DNA of 36,648 nt from Planctomycetia bacterium (GCA_030537455.1 JAUNMR010000034.1:1-36648), one strand, 5' to 3'. Positions 16,995 through 25,719 are shown, numbered from the stretch's first letter. Program-made: numbers and translations. Notes: generated from the sequence alone by a model not told the origin.

Positions 16995-18134
16995 TTAAAT
17001 CAATCGCTTCGGCGTGGCGACTAGCGTCGCGACAAAACTAACAACGCCGATGAGCATAATGTACTGAATCTGATTCGCCAAGAGCGTCCACAGATCGCCC
17101 GCCATACAGACCGTCTGAATACAGACGACGTAATATCGCGCCGGGAAGAAATAGGTCAGAATCTGCAACGCCTCCGGCATAGCGGAAATCTCAAAGAGCA
17201 CGCCGGAAAGTATGAAATTCGGCAAAAAACTTACCAGTAACGCGACCTGAGAGGCGCGCGTCTGATTGCGACAGACCGAGGAAATAAGCAGTCCTTGCGA
17301 GGTCGTCACAAAGAGAAAAGCGCTGGTCGACGCCAAGTAGGCGCACAGCGAACCCTCAATGGGCGTGCCCATAACGAACCGCGCAATTCCAAGACACAAG
17401 AGCGACGTCACAATACCTAAAGCAAAATATGGCAAAAGTTTACCTAGTACCATCTCAAACAATCCAATCGAGGTGGACAGCGTCGCCTCCATAGTTCCGC
17501 GCTCCCACTCACGCGCGACGATCATTGCGGTCAGTAGCGTGCCAATCATAGCCAAAACCAGCGCGATCGAACCGGGAATGAGACTATTGCGCGTAATCTG
17601 AGCCACATTAAAGCGCAATCTGGACTGAATCTGCGTGGCGTTCAACGCGTTCACATTGACTGTCTGAGTCTCCGCCTGTAGCGCGCTGAGGTACTTCTGA
17701 AACACTCCGCGCACGTAGTTCTCGATAATCAGCGCCATATTCGGCTCACAACCGTCGAGTAGTAATTGCACCTCCGGCGTTTCACCGCGTTCGATCCGTT
17801 TGGAAAAATCGTTCGGAACAATGAGCGCGGCGCGTTTCGTCGCGTTCACAAGCGCCGCCTCCGCCTGAGCGCGACTGTCGTAGAACGTTGCGTCGAAATA
17901 GCGCGACGCGTTTAAAAAGTCCCATAATTTCCGCGAAATCGGCGCGCGATCTTCCATAACCACGCCGATTTTAACGCGCTCCACGTCTAATGACAGCGCA
18001 TAGCCAAAAATAAAGAGCATAATCACCGGCAGTACAAAGGCAACCAGTAGCGCGCTGGGATCGCGCATAATCTGATAGGTCTCCTTCTGTATAATTGCCA
18101 GGAGACGCTCGATTCGCTGTAGAACTCTGGTCAT
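16995..18134 (-). CDS. ABC-2 type permease (YbhS-like)
   Basis: 379 residues with the same plan as its neighbour: one N-terminal helix (about 28-50), a large periplasmic loop, then a cluster of C-terminal helices. The coupling motif is VAREWERGTMEATLSTSIGLFEMVLGK. The ATG overlaps the stop codon of the ATPase gene in an ATGA, so translation is coupled. It is inferred to form the membrane channel together with the 15854-16981 product. It matches the position of ybhS in the Escherichia coli operon. Confidence 0.9.
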   Translation of the reverse strand: MTRVLQRIERLLAIIQKETYQIMRDPSALLVAFVLPVIMLFIFGYALSLDVERVKIGVVMEDRAPISRKLWDFLNASRYFDATFYDSRAQAEAALVNATKRAALIVPNDFSKRIERGETPEVQLLLDGCEPNMALIIENYVRGVFQKYLSALQAETQTVNVNALNATQIQSRLRFNVAQITRNSLIPGSIALVLAMIGTLLTAMIVAREWERGTMEATLSTSIGLFEMVLGKLLPYFALGIVTSLLCLGIARFVMGTPIEGSLCAYLASTSAFLFVTTSQGLLISSVCRNQTRASQVALLVSFLPNFILSGVLFEISAMPEALQILTYFFPARYYVVCIQTVCMAGDLWTLLANQIQYIMLIGVVSFVATLVATPKRLI

Positions 18135-19873
18135 TTCGCACGCTCACGCTCTTGAAGAATCATTTGAATAAAAGCGTCCTCCAGTGTCGGATCGGGTCGT
18201 TCCGGCGTGACAACGCTAGCTTTAAGTTCCTCCGGCGCGCCCTGTGCAATTTTGCGCCCGTTCATAATCAGCGCGACCTCGTCGCAATATTCCGCCTCGT
18301 CCATAAAGTGTGTCGTCACTAGTATCGCGACGCCTTGTTCGGCAAAAGAATTCACACGATTCCAAAATTCCCGGCGCGCCAGTGGGTCGACGCCCGAGGT
18401 TGGCTCGTCTAAAAAGAGCGCCTCGGGAGAATGGATTGTCGCAGTCGCAAGCGCCAGGCGCTGTTTATACCCCAACGGCAAAGAGCCCGCGTGCGACGCG
18501 CTATATCGCGCCAGTTCGTAGTCGACCATTGCGCGTTCTATCGCCTCGTCGCGTTGTGCGCGCGACATTCCATACACTCCGGCGTAAAAACGAAGATTCT
18601 CCAAAACTGTCAGGTCGCTATAGAGCGAAAACTTTTGCGCCATATAGCCCAGTTTGCGACGCGCGTCACTGGCAGAGCGACGCAAACTCACGCCCGCTAC
18701 GAGACCGTCGCCGTCGGTGGGACGCAATAGACCGCAGAGCATCTTAAATGTCGTGCTCTTGCCCGCGCCATTGGGACCTAATAGTCCAAAGATCTCGCCA
18801 CGACGAATCTTAAACTCAATACCAGAAGCGGCGGTAAAGGAACCAAAACGCTTCGTGAGACCGCGCGCCTCCACAACCGCCTTGGAATCTTCGCGCGCTT
18901 GAGACGCTAACGCCGAACGCCTAGTGAAATCATTCTTTGGCGCGCCCCCGAGAATCTCAATAAAGCCGTCTTCAAAACTCGGCGCTGTGAGCGTCGCCTC
19001 GCGATTCTGAAACAGCTTAACAGGATCGGTCGCTTGTTCGTAACGACGCGAAAGCGCCACGCGTATGGTCGAACCCTGAATTGTTGAGTCGACAACCTCC
19101 GGTAACGCGAGAATCCTAATCGCCTCGCGCCTCTTTTGCTCCGCTGGCACGCCCTGCACGCGTACAACGCGCCCGACCATGGCGCGTGTCATCTCACTGG
19201 GAGCGCCGTAAAAGAGCGCCTTGCCCTGATTGAGTAGTAGCGTGCGATCGCACAACTGCGCCTCGTCGAGATAGGACGTGCTCCACACCACGGCGGTCTG
19301 ACCTTGCGTGAGTTCACGCACCATTGTCCACAACTCGCGCCGACTCAACGGGTCGACCCCCACGCCAGGCTCGTCTAAAACCAATAGTCGAGGCGTGGTT
19401 ATCATCGCGCACGCCAGTCCAAGCTTCTGCTTCATTCCGCCCGAGAGACGACGCGCTAAACGTTTTTGAAAACGACCTAACCCCGTAAAATCCAAGAGCT
19501 CGTTAAAACGTTCGCGACGAAGATTACAAGGTAAATTGCGTAACTTCGCATAGAGCGTGAGATTCTCCTGTACCGTTAGATCCTCGTAAAGACCAAATTT
19601 CTGGGGCATATAGCCGAGAAACTCATGCACCTTGTGGCTCTGACGCGTCGCGTCGTAACCAAAGACGCTAACCGTTCCGCTCGTGGGCGCGATAAGTCCG
19701 GTGAGTATGCGTAGCGCCGTCGTCTTACCGGCGCCGTCGGGTCCAACTACGCCGGTAATCACCCCGGGCGTTATTGTCAGACTCAACGACTCTAACGCCG
19801 CGTGCGAAGCGCCTTTAAAGGTCATACCGACCTCGTGAAAGACGATCGTGTCCTGCTCTGAGACCTGTGACAT
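18131..19873 (-). CDS. Tandem ABC exporter ATPase (YbhF-like)
   Basis: 580 residues with two nucleotide-binding domains in one chain, close to the length of E. coli YbhF. Domain 1: Walker A GPDGAGKT (44-51), signature LSGGMKQ (143-149), Walker B LLVLDEP (163-169). Domain 2: Walker A GPNGAGKS (366-373), a non-canonical signature LPLGYKQ (465-471), Walker B ALFLDEP (485-491) and switch His H522. The LPLG signature is, as I recall, also a feature of the second domain of YbhF-type proteins. It drives export through the two permeases encoded next. It starts 28 bases after the HlyD-type gene and overlaps the next gene by 4 bases. Confidence 0.94.
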   Translation of the reverse strand: MSQVSEQDTIVFHEVGMTFKGASHAALESLSLTITPGVITGVVGPDGAGKTTALRILTGLIAPTSGTVSVFGYDATRQSHKVHEFLGYMPQKFGLYEDLTVQENLTLYAKLRNLPCNLRRERFNELLDFTGLGRFQKRLARRLSGGMKQKLGLACAMITTPRLLVLDEPGVGVDPLSRRELWTMVRELTQGQTAVVWSTSYLDEAQLCDRTLLLNQGKALFYGAPSEMTRAMVGRVVRVQGVPAEQKRREAIRILALPEVVDSTIQGSTIRVALSRRYEQATDPVKLFQNREATLTAPSFEDGFIEILGGAPKNDFTRRSALASQAREDSKAVVEARGLTKRFGSFTAASGIEFKIRRGEIFGLLGPNGAGKSTTFKMLCGLLRPTDGDGLVAGVSLRRSASDARRKLGYMAQKFSLYSDLTVLENLRFYAGVYGMSRAQRDEAIERAMVDYELARYSASHAGSLPLGYKQRLALATATIHSPEALFLDEPTSGVDPLARREFWNRVNSFAEQGVAILVTTHFMDEAEYCDEVALIMNGRKIAQGAPEELKASVVTPERPDPTLEDAFIQMILQERERAK

Positions 19874-19901
19874 ACTGTGTCCGCCTGGCGTTTAGTTTAG
19901 A

Positions 19902-20969
19902 TTACTGCGCGTCGACCGTCGACTCGCTGGTTGACTCGCTCGCTACTGCCGTTGCGGCGGCGTCATGCCCCTGGTTTGAGTTGACATACGGTATGCGCAC
20001 GTCGACCGGCGCGCCCTGACGCAGGAACTCGTCGGCGTCGTCTGTCACAATGCGCGTTCGATAGACCAGGTTCGTGCGCAAGTTCGGCGTCTCCACCGTC
20101 TTGGGAGTAAACTCCGCCTCCGGCGAAATATACCCGATGTGTCCGGTATAGACCTTATCAGAAGCGTCGGTCGTCACATAAGCCGGCATACCGGGCGCAA
20201 GTCGACACAGATCGCGCTCTTCCACGAAAATATACGCCCAAACCACGTCCTGAAGGGAGAAGGTTGCAATTGTCTGACCCGCGCTAACAATAGCGCCAGG
20301 CTCAGCCACACGCGTGAGAATCACGCCGTCGTTAGGAGCGTAAAGTTTCGTATCTGACAGGGCGATCTTGACCTTGGTCACAGACGCGTCCATTTGAGCG
20401 AGTTTCGCGCGCGCTTCGGCGATCTCTTCCACACGCGCGCCCTCCTCCAAAAGTTCTAAGGACGCTATCGCTTGCGTCAGACGCGACTTAGCCACTTCAA
20501 GCGAAGCGCTAGAGGAGTCGTAATCGCGTTCGCTCACCGCATGGTTCTTAATGAGCTTTTCATTACGCGCAAATTCCGATTCCGCGAGCGTAAGGGTTGC
20601 GCGACATTCTTCCACGAGCGCGCGCGCCTGTTCCAACTCCTTAGCACGCGCGCCGTTCTCCAGACGCTCCAAAGTCGCGCGCGCCTGCTCGCGTAAAGCC
20701 GTAGCGCTCGCAACGTCCGCCTCAAATGGCTCCGCGTCTAACGTGGCGATTAATTCGCCGACGCGTACGCTCTGTCCCTCTTCAAAGGCAATCGACGTGA
20801 GTTTGCCTGCGACGCGAAAACCTAAGTTCACGCGACGAATCTCGATATTGCCATAATACGTCGCCTCTGTCGACGCTTCGGTCGCCTGACCGTTGTGACG
20901 AAAGTAGAAATACGCGCCTACTGCAACGACTACTATCAAAACAAGCGCTAATCTTTTGAAAATCTGCAT
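19902..20969 (-). CDS. HlyD-family membrane fusion protein (YbhG-like)
   Basis: 355 residues. A single N-terminal membrane anchor (about 5-22) is followed by a lipoyl/barrel region (NLGFRVAGKLTSIAFEEGQSV), a long alpha-helical hairpin (about 85-200, rich in Ala, Glu and Arg) and a beta-barrel (LYAPNDGVILTRVAEPGAIV). It ends with an Ala/Ser/Thr-rich tail. It acts as the periplasmic adaptor joining the ABC permeases to an outer-membrane channel. The ATG comes one base after the stop of the TetR gene, with GGGAAGG inside the TetR coding end as ribosome binding site. No outer-membrane channel gene is encoded nearby. Confidence 0.93.
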   Translation of the reverse strand: MQIFKRLALVLIVVVAVGAYFYFRHNGQATEASTEATYYGNIEIRRVNLGFRVAGKLTSIAFEEGQSVRVGELIATLDAEPFEADVASATALREQARATLERLENGARAKELEQARALVEECRATLTLAESEFARNEKLIKNHAVSERDYDSSSASLEVAKSRLTQAIASLELLEEGARVEEIAEARAKLAQMDASVTKVKIALSDTKLYAPNDGVILTRVAEPGAIVSAGQTIATFSLQDVVWAYIFVEERDLCRLAPGMPAYVTTDASDKVYTGHIGYISPEAEFTPKTVETPNLRTNLVYRTRIVTDDADEFLRQGAPVDVRIPYVNSNQGHDAAATAVASESTSESTVDAQ

Positions 20970-20970
20970 A

Positions 20971-21693
20971 TCACGCCTTCCCTTCTCGCACGGCGTCTTG
21001 ATCGTCGGCTTCTGTAACGATAAGTTGCATAATTATTGTTTTTAACTCGCTCTTCGCTTGCGCCACACGCTCGGTATACTTCTCAGAACTCAGAACGACC
21101 TCAAAGAACATTCCGCGAATGTAACGAACTATGAGATTCAGTAAACCTTCAACATCCAAACATAGACGAACCTGGTTCTCATTGAGCGCGCGTTCAATCA
21201 GTTCCTGGAGAGGAAGCTGGATATTGTCTTGAAGCATTTGGTTCGCTTGTCGCGTGAATTTGCCAAAAAACTGCGCCTCTCCCAACGCCACGCGCATGAG
21301 GTCCAAGGGAGGGCGCTCGCAAATCGACGTGAGAATCAAATCGATATCGGCGTCAAACCCCTGACCGGTCAATTCTAGCGAGCGGAAAAAGTCCTTAACG
21401 AAATTGGTATGTGTCTGAAAGAGCGCTAAAAAAAGCCCTTCCTTATTACCAAACCACTGATAGACCGTCGCAAGAGACCCGCCCGCGCCGCGCACGATAT
21501 CATTGATCGAAGTGGCGTTGTAGCCATTCTGGCTAAACATTTGCGCCGCGACTTCCAAAATACGTGCACGACGTTCCTGACCGCGCAACGTCTTGGGAAG
21601 CGCAACCGGCAAATCAGCAAGCTCGCCACTAGGCGTCAACGCTGGCGTCACATGCGATTCATCTTCGCGCGTGTCGTTAATTCGCTGTGTCAT
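20971..21693 (-). CDS. TetR-family regulator (CecR-like)
   Basis: 240 residues. The first 35 are polar and probably disordered. They are followed by a TetR helix-turn-helix domain (about 38-90): RILEVAAQMFSQNGYNATSINDIVRGAGGSLATVYQWFGNKEGLF. The C-terminal half is helical, for ligand binding and dimerisation. It is the first gene of the exporter operon and so likely represses its own transcript. A palindrome covering the -10 box just upstream is a strong candidate operator. It matches E. coli CecR (YbiH) in position and context. The inducer is unknown. Confidence 0.92.
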   Translation of the reverse strand: MTQRINDTREDESHVTPALTPSGELADLPVALPKTLRGQERRARILEVAAQMFSQNGYNATSINDIVRGAGGSLATVYQWFGNKEGLFLALFQTHTNFVKDFFRSLELTGQGFDADIDLILTSICERPPLDLMRVALGEAQFFGKFTRQANQMLQDNIQLPLQELIERALNENQVRLCLDVEGLLNLIVRYIRGMFFEVVLSSEKYTERVAQAKSELKTIIMQLIVTEADDQDAVREGKA

Positions 21694-21709
21694 AGTATCC
21701 TCTTTTTCT

Positions 21710-21728
21710 GTAGTGTAGTATACACTAC
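21710..21728 (-). promoter_or_regulatory. Operator palindrome of the TetR-exporter operon
   Basis: A perfect 8-bp inverted repeat GTAGTGTA-GTA-TACACTAC. It contains most of the promoter -10 box and lies 17-35 bases upstream of the TetR start. Binding here would block RNA polymerase, as in typical TetR autorepression. Confidence 0.75.
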
Positions 21729-21745
21729 GCTTTTAAAACCGTCAA
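21717..21745 (-). promoter_or_regulatory. Promoter of the TetR-exporter operon
   Basis: On the minus strand, TTGACG (21740-21745) and TATACT (21717-21722) are separated by 17 bases: near-consensus sigma-70 boxes. AGAGGA just before the TetR ATG is the ribosome binding site. The five genes downstream have no internal terminator, so one transcript is likely. Confidence 0.8.
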
Positions 21746-21788
21746 TTATAATTATATTTTTTTGCAAAAAAGAGGAGCAAGAAATAGC

Positions 21789-21824
21789 AAAGGCATAGCG
21801 AGCATGTGTTCGCGCTATGCCTTT
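21789..21824 (-). terminator. Terminator of the esterase gene
   Basis: A perfect 12-bp stem (21789-21800 with 21813-21824, AAAGGCATAGCG against CGCTATGCCTTT) lies between the esterase stop codon and the TetR promoter. The U-tract is short, but the position is right. Confidence 0.7.
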
Positions 21825-21894
21825 GTGTGGAATCTAACGGTATAAACGTCCGGGCGGATGCCCGCGCGCGGGGAGCCTTTTCGCTCGATAAACG

Positions 21895-22737
21895 TTATTT
21901 CTCGAGCTTATGAGCCAGGAACCATTCGTATAATTCAGGGTTATCGTAGGTACGCGTCCAGCAGTCGTGTCCTACTCCGGGATAGCTGGTGAAGCGTACT
22001 TCTGTATTACCAGCGGCGCGTACGGCGTCGACCAGATCGCGTGTATATTCATATTTCACCGCGCCATCGGCCGTGCCGTGAAACGCCCAGATCGGGGTTT
22101 TGACCATTTTTTCGGCGAATTTTAACTCATAACCACCACACAGTGGCGCCGCCGCGGCGATGATATCGCCCTGAGAGGCGATCATTCCCCAAGTACCGAA
22201 CCCGCCCATAGACAAGCCCGTCACATAGATACGCGAGCGGTCGACGGGATAGATTTCACAAATCTTATCCAAGAGTACGCGCAACTGCGCCGGCGACCAG
22301 AATCTGTGTCCCTTGACCTGCGGCGAGACGGTAATGAATTTCCAAGTAGCGGCTTTTTGAGGATCGTTGACAATCTTGGGCGGACCGTGCACTTTAACCG
22401 CCTCAGGGTCATCGCCTCGTTCCCCAGCGCCGTGCAGGAAGAGTAAGAGCGGGTAGCCCTGTTCGGTTTTGGCAGATTCATCGCTGGGAAGGAAGAGCCA
22501 ATATTTTACAAATTCTGTCTTAGAGCTATCGATCGGGTTAGGTCCGCCCAGCGCCATGGCGTCGCCACCGTTCCATTCGCCGCCGGTGGCCAGCGGTAAT
22601 TCCATCTCTTGTAACGTTTGCACGCCAGGTTGCGGCGTCCCTTGATCTTGTTGCATATCTTCCGCACGTGTAACGCTGATCGACGTCAAGCCGAAGACGC
22701 ATGCACACGCGACGGTCAAAATCATCGAACGTATCAT
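21895..22737 (-). CDS. Secreted alpha/beta-hydrolase esterase
   Basis: 280 residues with a signal peptide (MIRSMILTVACACVFGLTSI). Alpha/beta-hydrolase features: oxyanion region LHGAGERG (101-108), nucleophile elbow GLSMGG (S176), acid D224 in HGTADGAV and H257 in GVGHDCW. The HGAGERG start and overall layout resemble the phospholipase/carboxylesterase and feruloyl-esterase-like (esterase D/PHB depolymerase-type) enzymes often found with polysaccharide-degrading genes. It probably removes acyl groups from plant glycans outside the cytoplasm. It has its own promoter and terminator. Confidence 0.87.
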   Translation of the reverse strand: MIRSMILTVACACVFGLTSISVTRAEDMQQDQGTPQPGVQTLQEMELPLATGGEWNGGDAMALGGPNPIDSSKTEFVKYWLFLPSDESAKTEQGYPLLLFLHGAGERGDDPEAVKVHGPPKIVNDPQKAATWKFITVSPQVKGHRFWSPAQLRVLLDKICEIYPVDRSRIYVTGLSMGGFGTWGMIASQGDIIAAAAPLCGGYELKFAEKMVKTPIWAFHGTADGAVKYEYTRDLVDAVRAAGNTEVRFTSYPGVGHDCWTRTYDNPELYEWFLAHKLEK

Positions 22738-22813
22738 AATTAATCCTTACTCATAAGCGCGCCCGAGGTTCGCGCCGCGACAACAAAGCGCAACGCTCGG
22801 ACGAGGTAACGTG

Positions 22814-22841
22814 ATCATATATCGTTTGTAAACCGTGACAA
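22814..22841 (-). promoter_or_regulatory. Promoter of the esterase gene
   Basis: On the minus strand, TTGTCA (22836-22841) and TATGAT (22814-22819) are separated by 16 bases; each is one mismatch from consensus. It lies about 80 bases upstream of the start codon. Confidence 0.5.
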
Positions 22842-22944
22842 AACGCGCGGCGCGACGTTTAATCACAACGACGCAAGCGCGCAGACTATTCTACTGACGT
22901 CTGAGTATACGAGAATAGCGACAAAAAACAAGCTAGCGGCAAAA

Positions 22945-22990
22945 GAAAAAACCCCCGGCGCGTGTGAGAAAACACAACAGCGCCTGGGGG
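22945..22990 (-). terminator. Strong terminator downstream of the candidate RNA gene
   Basis: On the minus strand, GC-rich arms (22981-22990 with 22952-22961, one bulged base) and an inner GTGT/ACAC pairing are followed by a run of Ts (22945-22951). The nearest upstream coding gene ends about 470 bases away and has its own terminator-like hairpin, so this signal probably serves a non-coding transcript. Confidence 0.75.
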
Positions 22991-23014
22991 CAATCACAAG
23001 GATTCTACAAGAAA

Positions 23015-23198
23015 GAAAAAAACCCCTTGGTTCACGGCGAGTCTTTACAACAGACTTGGAAGAAGGAATGGGCAAGGTATCCTAAAACCACACAGTGCGC
23101 CGCGTGTCAGGGGTCACATTCTTACTTTTGCAAATGGAACGCCAAAAGAAAAGAATGCGAAAAACTTTCCTTGAAAATCCACAAGGGTTCCTTATCGA
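23015..23198 (-). ncRNA. Candidate structured non-coding RNA (6S-like size), unassigned
   Basis: A gene-free stretch with signs of an RNA gene of about 184 nt. A -10 box TACAAT lies at 23206-23211 (minus strand), with no good -35. The 5' end (AACCCTTG, about 23182-23189) can pair with the 3' end (CAAGGGGTT, 23021-23029), which runs straight into seven Ts. Inside are a hairpin CATTCTT...CTTTT/AAAAG...AAGAATG and a smaller AGTCT/AGACT hairpin. A closing terminal stem and about 180-nt length recall 6S RNA, but I could not derive the 6S central bubble. It shows no tmRNA, SRP or RNase P signature. The call rests on structure and context only. Confidence 0.35.
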
Positions 23199-23205
23199 CT
23201 CGCCT

Positions 23206-23211
23206 ATTGTA
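23206..23211 (-). promoter_or_regulatory. -10 box of the candidate RNA gene
   Basis: TACAAT on the minus strand, about 8 bases before the proposed RNA 5' end and just downstream of a terminator-like hairpin for the preceding gene. No consensus -35 is found at 16-18 bases. Confidence 0.35.
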
Positions 23212-23224
23212 GCGTCACAGACTA

Positions 23225-23274
23225 ATAAAAATGTTCGGCGACCCGAAACGTATATGATATTCCAAATCGCCGAA
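23225..23274 (-). terminator. Probable terminator of the beta-helix gene
   Basis: A perfect 8-bp stem TTCGGCGA/TCGCCGAA (23267-23274 with 23234-23241) with a 25-base loop is followed on the minus strand by CATTTTTATT. It lies about 190 bases past the beta-helix stop codon. The loop is long, so moderate confidence. Confidence 0.5.
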
Positions 23275-23463
23275 ACGCGTCTTTACCATCTATGGCGTCG
23301 CAAAATAATACATTAATTTTTACACACTGTCTCATTTTACAGCGCCAACATGTCGGTTCAAACGTCAATGTTATCAACGCGTGTACACGACAAAGAAAGC
23401 GAAACTGTCGCAACGCTCAAAACGCCGAAGAGTCCTCTGTACTAACTCCTTCATTAACAGACA

Positions 23464-25560
23464 TTACCGCAGTAGCGCAGGAACGCCGTGGATCGTCACA
23501 ATATAGTCTTCGAGTATTCCGATTTCCGGCGCGGTCAGCTCCAAACGCCAGAATCCAGACTTTGGTTTCGCCGAATTGTCTTGCTCTTGCTCGAAGTTCC
23601 ACATAGCCATTTCACCAACGTCCTTCATTTCCGCAACCAGTTTATTCTCTGGGTCATACAATCTTGCGGTCACGCGCTCGTCGGCGCTACCGACCACGCG
23701 CACGCCCAAATCGTCGCTCTGCTTGGGAACATAAAACTGCAAATTTCCGCGACTACCAAAGACGTTGAAGCTCGGACGAGCCGCAATGAGAAGAGCGGTT
23801 GAATCCTCTGTAAGTTCAATCGTCGAGGCGCCGCATTCGCACACAAGGCGATACCATCCTTCTACAGGAGCGCTCGCGGTAAATTGTCGCGCCTCTAAAT
23901 CCGGCTCCATCGTCCACTGCTGACAAACCTCGCCCGAGGGGGATTCCAAACGTAATGTAACCGCCTGCGGAGTATATTGTCCTATCTTACGCTGTCGTAA
24001 CGTCCATTGCGTCGTCTGCCCCTTGGTCGCGTAAAAGTAATAAATCGCGCCGCCACGAGCACGAAAGACGCTACGCTCCCCCTTGGATTCTTTAAAGCGC
24101 GCTTGCCACGCGTCGGCTAGTTCATGTGCAAGCGCCGCGTCGCTCGGCGCGTTGAGTCGCGCAAGGTCAAATAAGGGCGCTCGTCGCGCCGACAACGCCG
24201 GGAACATCGCGCGAATCGTCTCATCATTCACCTCCAAGAGGTTCCTAGACGCCTTCTGTCCCTGCGCGTCAAGTTTAATTGCGCGAATCGTCCCGGTAAT
24301 ATTCTCGAACCCTACCCCGTCGTTGGAGGCGTCACGTAGCACAAAGAGAAACTCCGGCGCTTCCGCGTTCGCGTCGATGATCACCACGTCGTCAAGACGC
24401 ACGCCGCCGTTACGATCAACGTCGGTTCCAACTGATACAAAACTCAAGCCGGAATTTACCGTCGTCGCACGATACTTCTCCTTGTGCTGGACATATTGTT
24501 CCAATGGCTGGAAGTCAAAGGAGGCGTCTAACCCCAGCGCCTGCGCGGCGCTTGCGGTGATAATACGCGTCTTCTCGATCGTTAACGGCGCGCCTTTTGA
24601 CCATTTGCTACGCGTTGCGATTCCGTTGCCATTGCCAATAAAATTGCAATTCGAAACGACACAATTGCCCGATAGGAGTTTATTTTCACCGCTACCGACG
24701 GTCAGGGTCATTCCCTCGCGACAATTCCCCACGACCTGACAGTCTTCCACGTGCCAACTCAACTCATGCCCGTGATTGGAAAGATTCGGAAGATAGAACG
24801 CAATCCCCTGACCTGCGTTATTATAGACCTGTGTGCGACGCATAATCACATTGCTAATCTGTTCCTCGGGGTGATTCGGCTCAAAATCGATCCCCGCCTC
24901 CGGCGCCGTGCCGTTCGTATTACGCAAAATCGAATCTTCAATCAACAGCCCGTCAACGCTAATCACGCTTATTCCCTGACGATTGTTCTCATTACAATCG
25001 ACGCGACGAATCGTTATGTCGCGACAAGGATTGCCACGCGAGGCAACGCCAACGTAGATTCCGTCCCCGCCGGTCTCCTCAATTGTAAGGTCTTCAATCA
25101 CGACATGTTCGCAACTCAAGAGCGAGACGCCGTGGCGCCATTCCGATTTTTTATACGGCTCCTGCCAGTATTCTCGTTTGCGCATTTTCAGTGTCGCGCC
25201 CGATCCAGCGCCTTTAATTGTTAGGTTATGTGCGTTTTGAGCGCGCAAGAGGCAATCTCCCAAACTTTCAAACTCCCCGGCCTTCGCAATGATTTCAACG
25301 CCGGGCTCGAGCAAGAGCGTTAGATCGCTACGCAATGAGATCGGTCGCACATTCCACGCACACTGCTGACGATCGACCACTACCACTTTCGCGCCGGAGT
25401 CGATTGCTCGCTGTAGCGCGTCGGTCGCGTCTTGAGGATCAAACCCAAAGCTCGACGCCACAACGCGTTGCGGAGGCGTTTGCGCCGGTGAAACAACGCT
25501 CAACGCGCCCCAAAAGCAAACCGCAAATAAAGATATTACAAGAACATGTCGACGCGACAT
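23464..25560 (-). CDS. Secreted right-handed parallel beta-helix protein
   Basis: 698 residues from the ATG at 25560, chosen because GGAG lies 9 bases upstream; an upstream start would add 12 residues without a binding site. A signal peptide (RRHVLVISLFAVCFWGALSVVSPAQ) is followed by a pectate-lyase-superfamily N-terminus (DATDALQRAIDSGAKVVVVD). Many beta-helix rungs follow, with Asn-rich turns (GDGIYVG, NNRQGISV, NNAGQGIAF, GNGNGIATR) up to about residue 430. The C-terminal 200 residues look like one or two beta-sandwich modules. It probably binds or cleaves polysaccharide outside the cytoplasm; no catalytic residues could be assigned. Confidence 0.85.
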   Translation of the reverse strand: MSRRHVLVISLFAVCFWGALSVVSPAQTPPQRVVASSFGFDPQDATDALQRAIDSGAKVVVVDRQQCAWNVRPISLRSDLTLLLEPGVEIIAKAGEFESLGDCLLRAQNAHNLTIKGAGSGATLKMRKREYWQEPYKKSEWRHGVSLLSCEHVVIEDLTIEETGGDGIYVGVASRGNPCRDITIRRVDCNENNRQGISVISVDGLLIEDSILRNTNGTAPEAGIDFEPNHPEEQISNVIMRRTQVYNNAGQGIAFYLPNLSNHGHELSWHVEDCQVVGNCREGMTLTVGSGENKLLSGNCVVSNCNFIGNGNGIATRSKWSKGAPLTIEKTRIITASAAQALGLDASFDFQPLEQYVQHKEKYRATTVNSGLSFVSVGTDVDRNGGVRLDDVVIIDANAEAPEFLFVLRDASNDGVGFENITGTIRAIKLDAQGQKASRNLLEVNDETIRAMFPALSARRAPLFDLARLNAPSDAALAHELADAWQARFKESKGERSVFRARGGAIYYFYATKGQTTQWTLRQRKIGQYTPQAVTLRLESPSGEVCQQWTMEPDLEARQFTASAPVEGWYRLVCECGASTIELTEDSTALLIAARPSFNVFGSRGNLQFYVPKQSDDLGVRVVGSADERVTARLYDPENKLVAEMKDVGEMAMWNFEQEQDNSAKPKSGFWRLELTAPEIGILEDYIVTIHGVPALLR

Positions 25561-25641
25561 TACACTATTCTCCATAGAAAGACATGGCGCGCACAAGCGC
25601 GTGGCGCCAATCGTTAGTTTTGATTTCTATGTAATTGCAAA

Positions 25642-25676
25642 AACGACGCGTCTGTTGTTCAAACAAACGCGTCGTT
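25642..25676 (-). terminator. Terminator of the MFS transporter gene
   Basis: A perfect 10-bp stem (25642-25651 with 25667-25676, AACGACGCGT against ACGCGTCGTT), followed on the minus strand by TTT, lies 44 bases after the transporter stop codon. Confidence 0.75.
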
Positions 25677-25719
25677 ATCTATGAATCTATGGCAGAAGCG
25701 TCGCCGTTAGCGGAATGAA

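Noticed and set aside
22964..23212. 82-codon plus-strand frame with several Cys (CAAC, FCK, ECE), zinc-finger-like
   Set aside because: Its GTG start lies inside a terminator hairpin with no ribosome binding site, and the same DNA shows RNA-gene features on the other strand.
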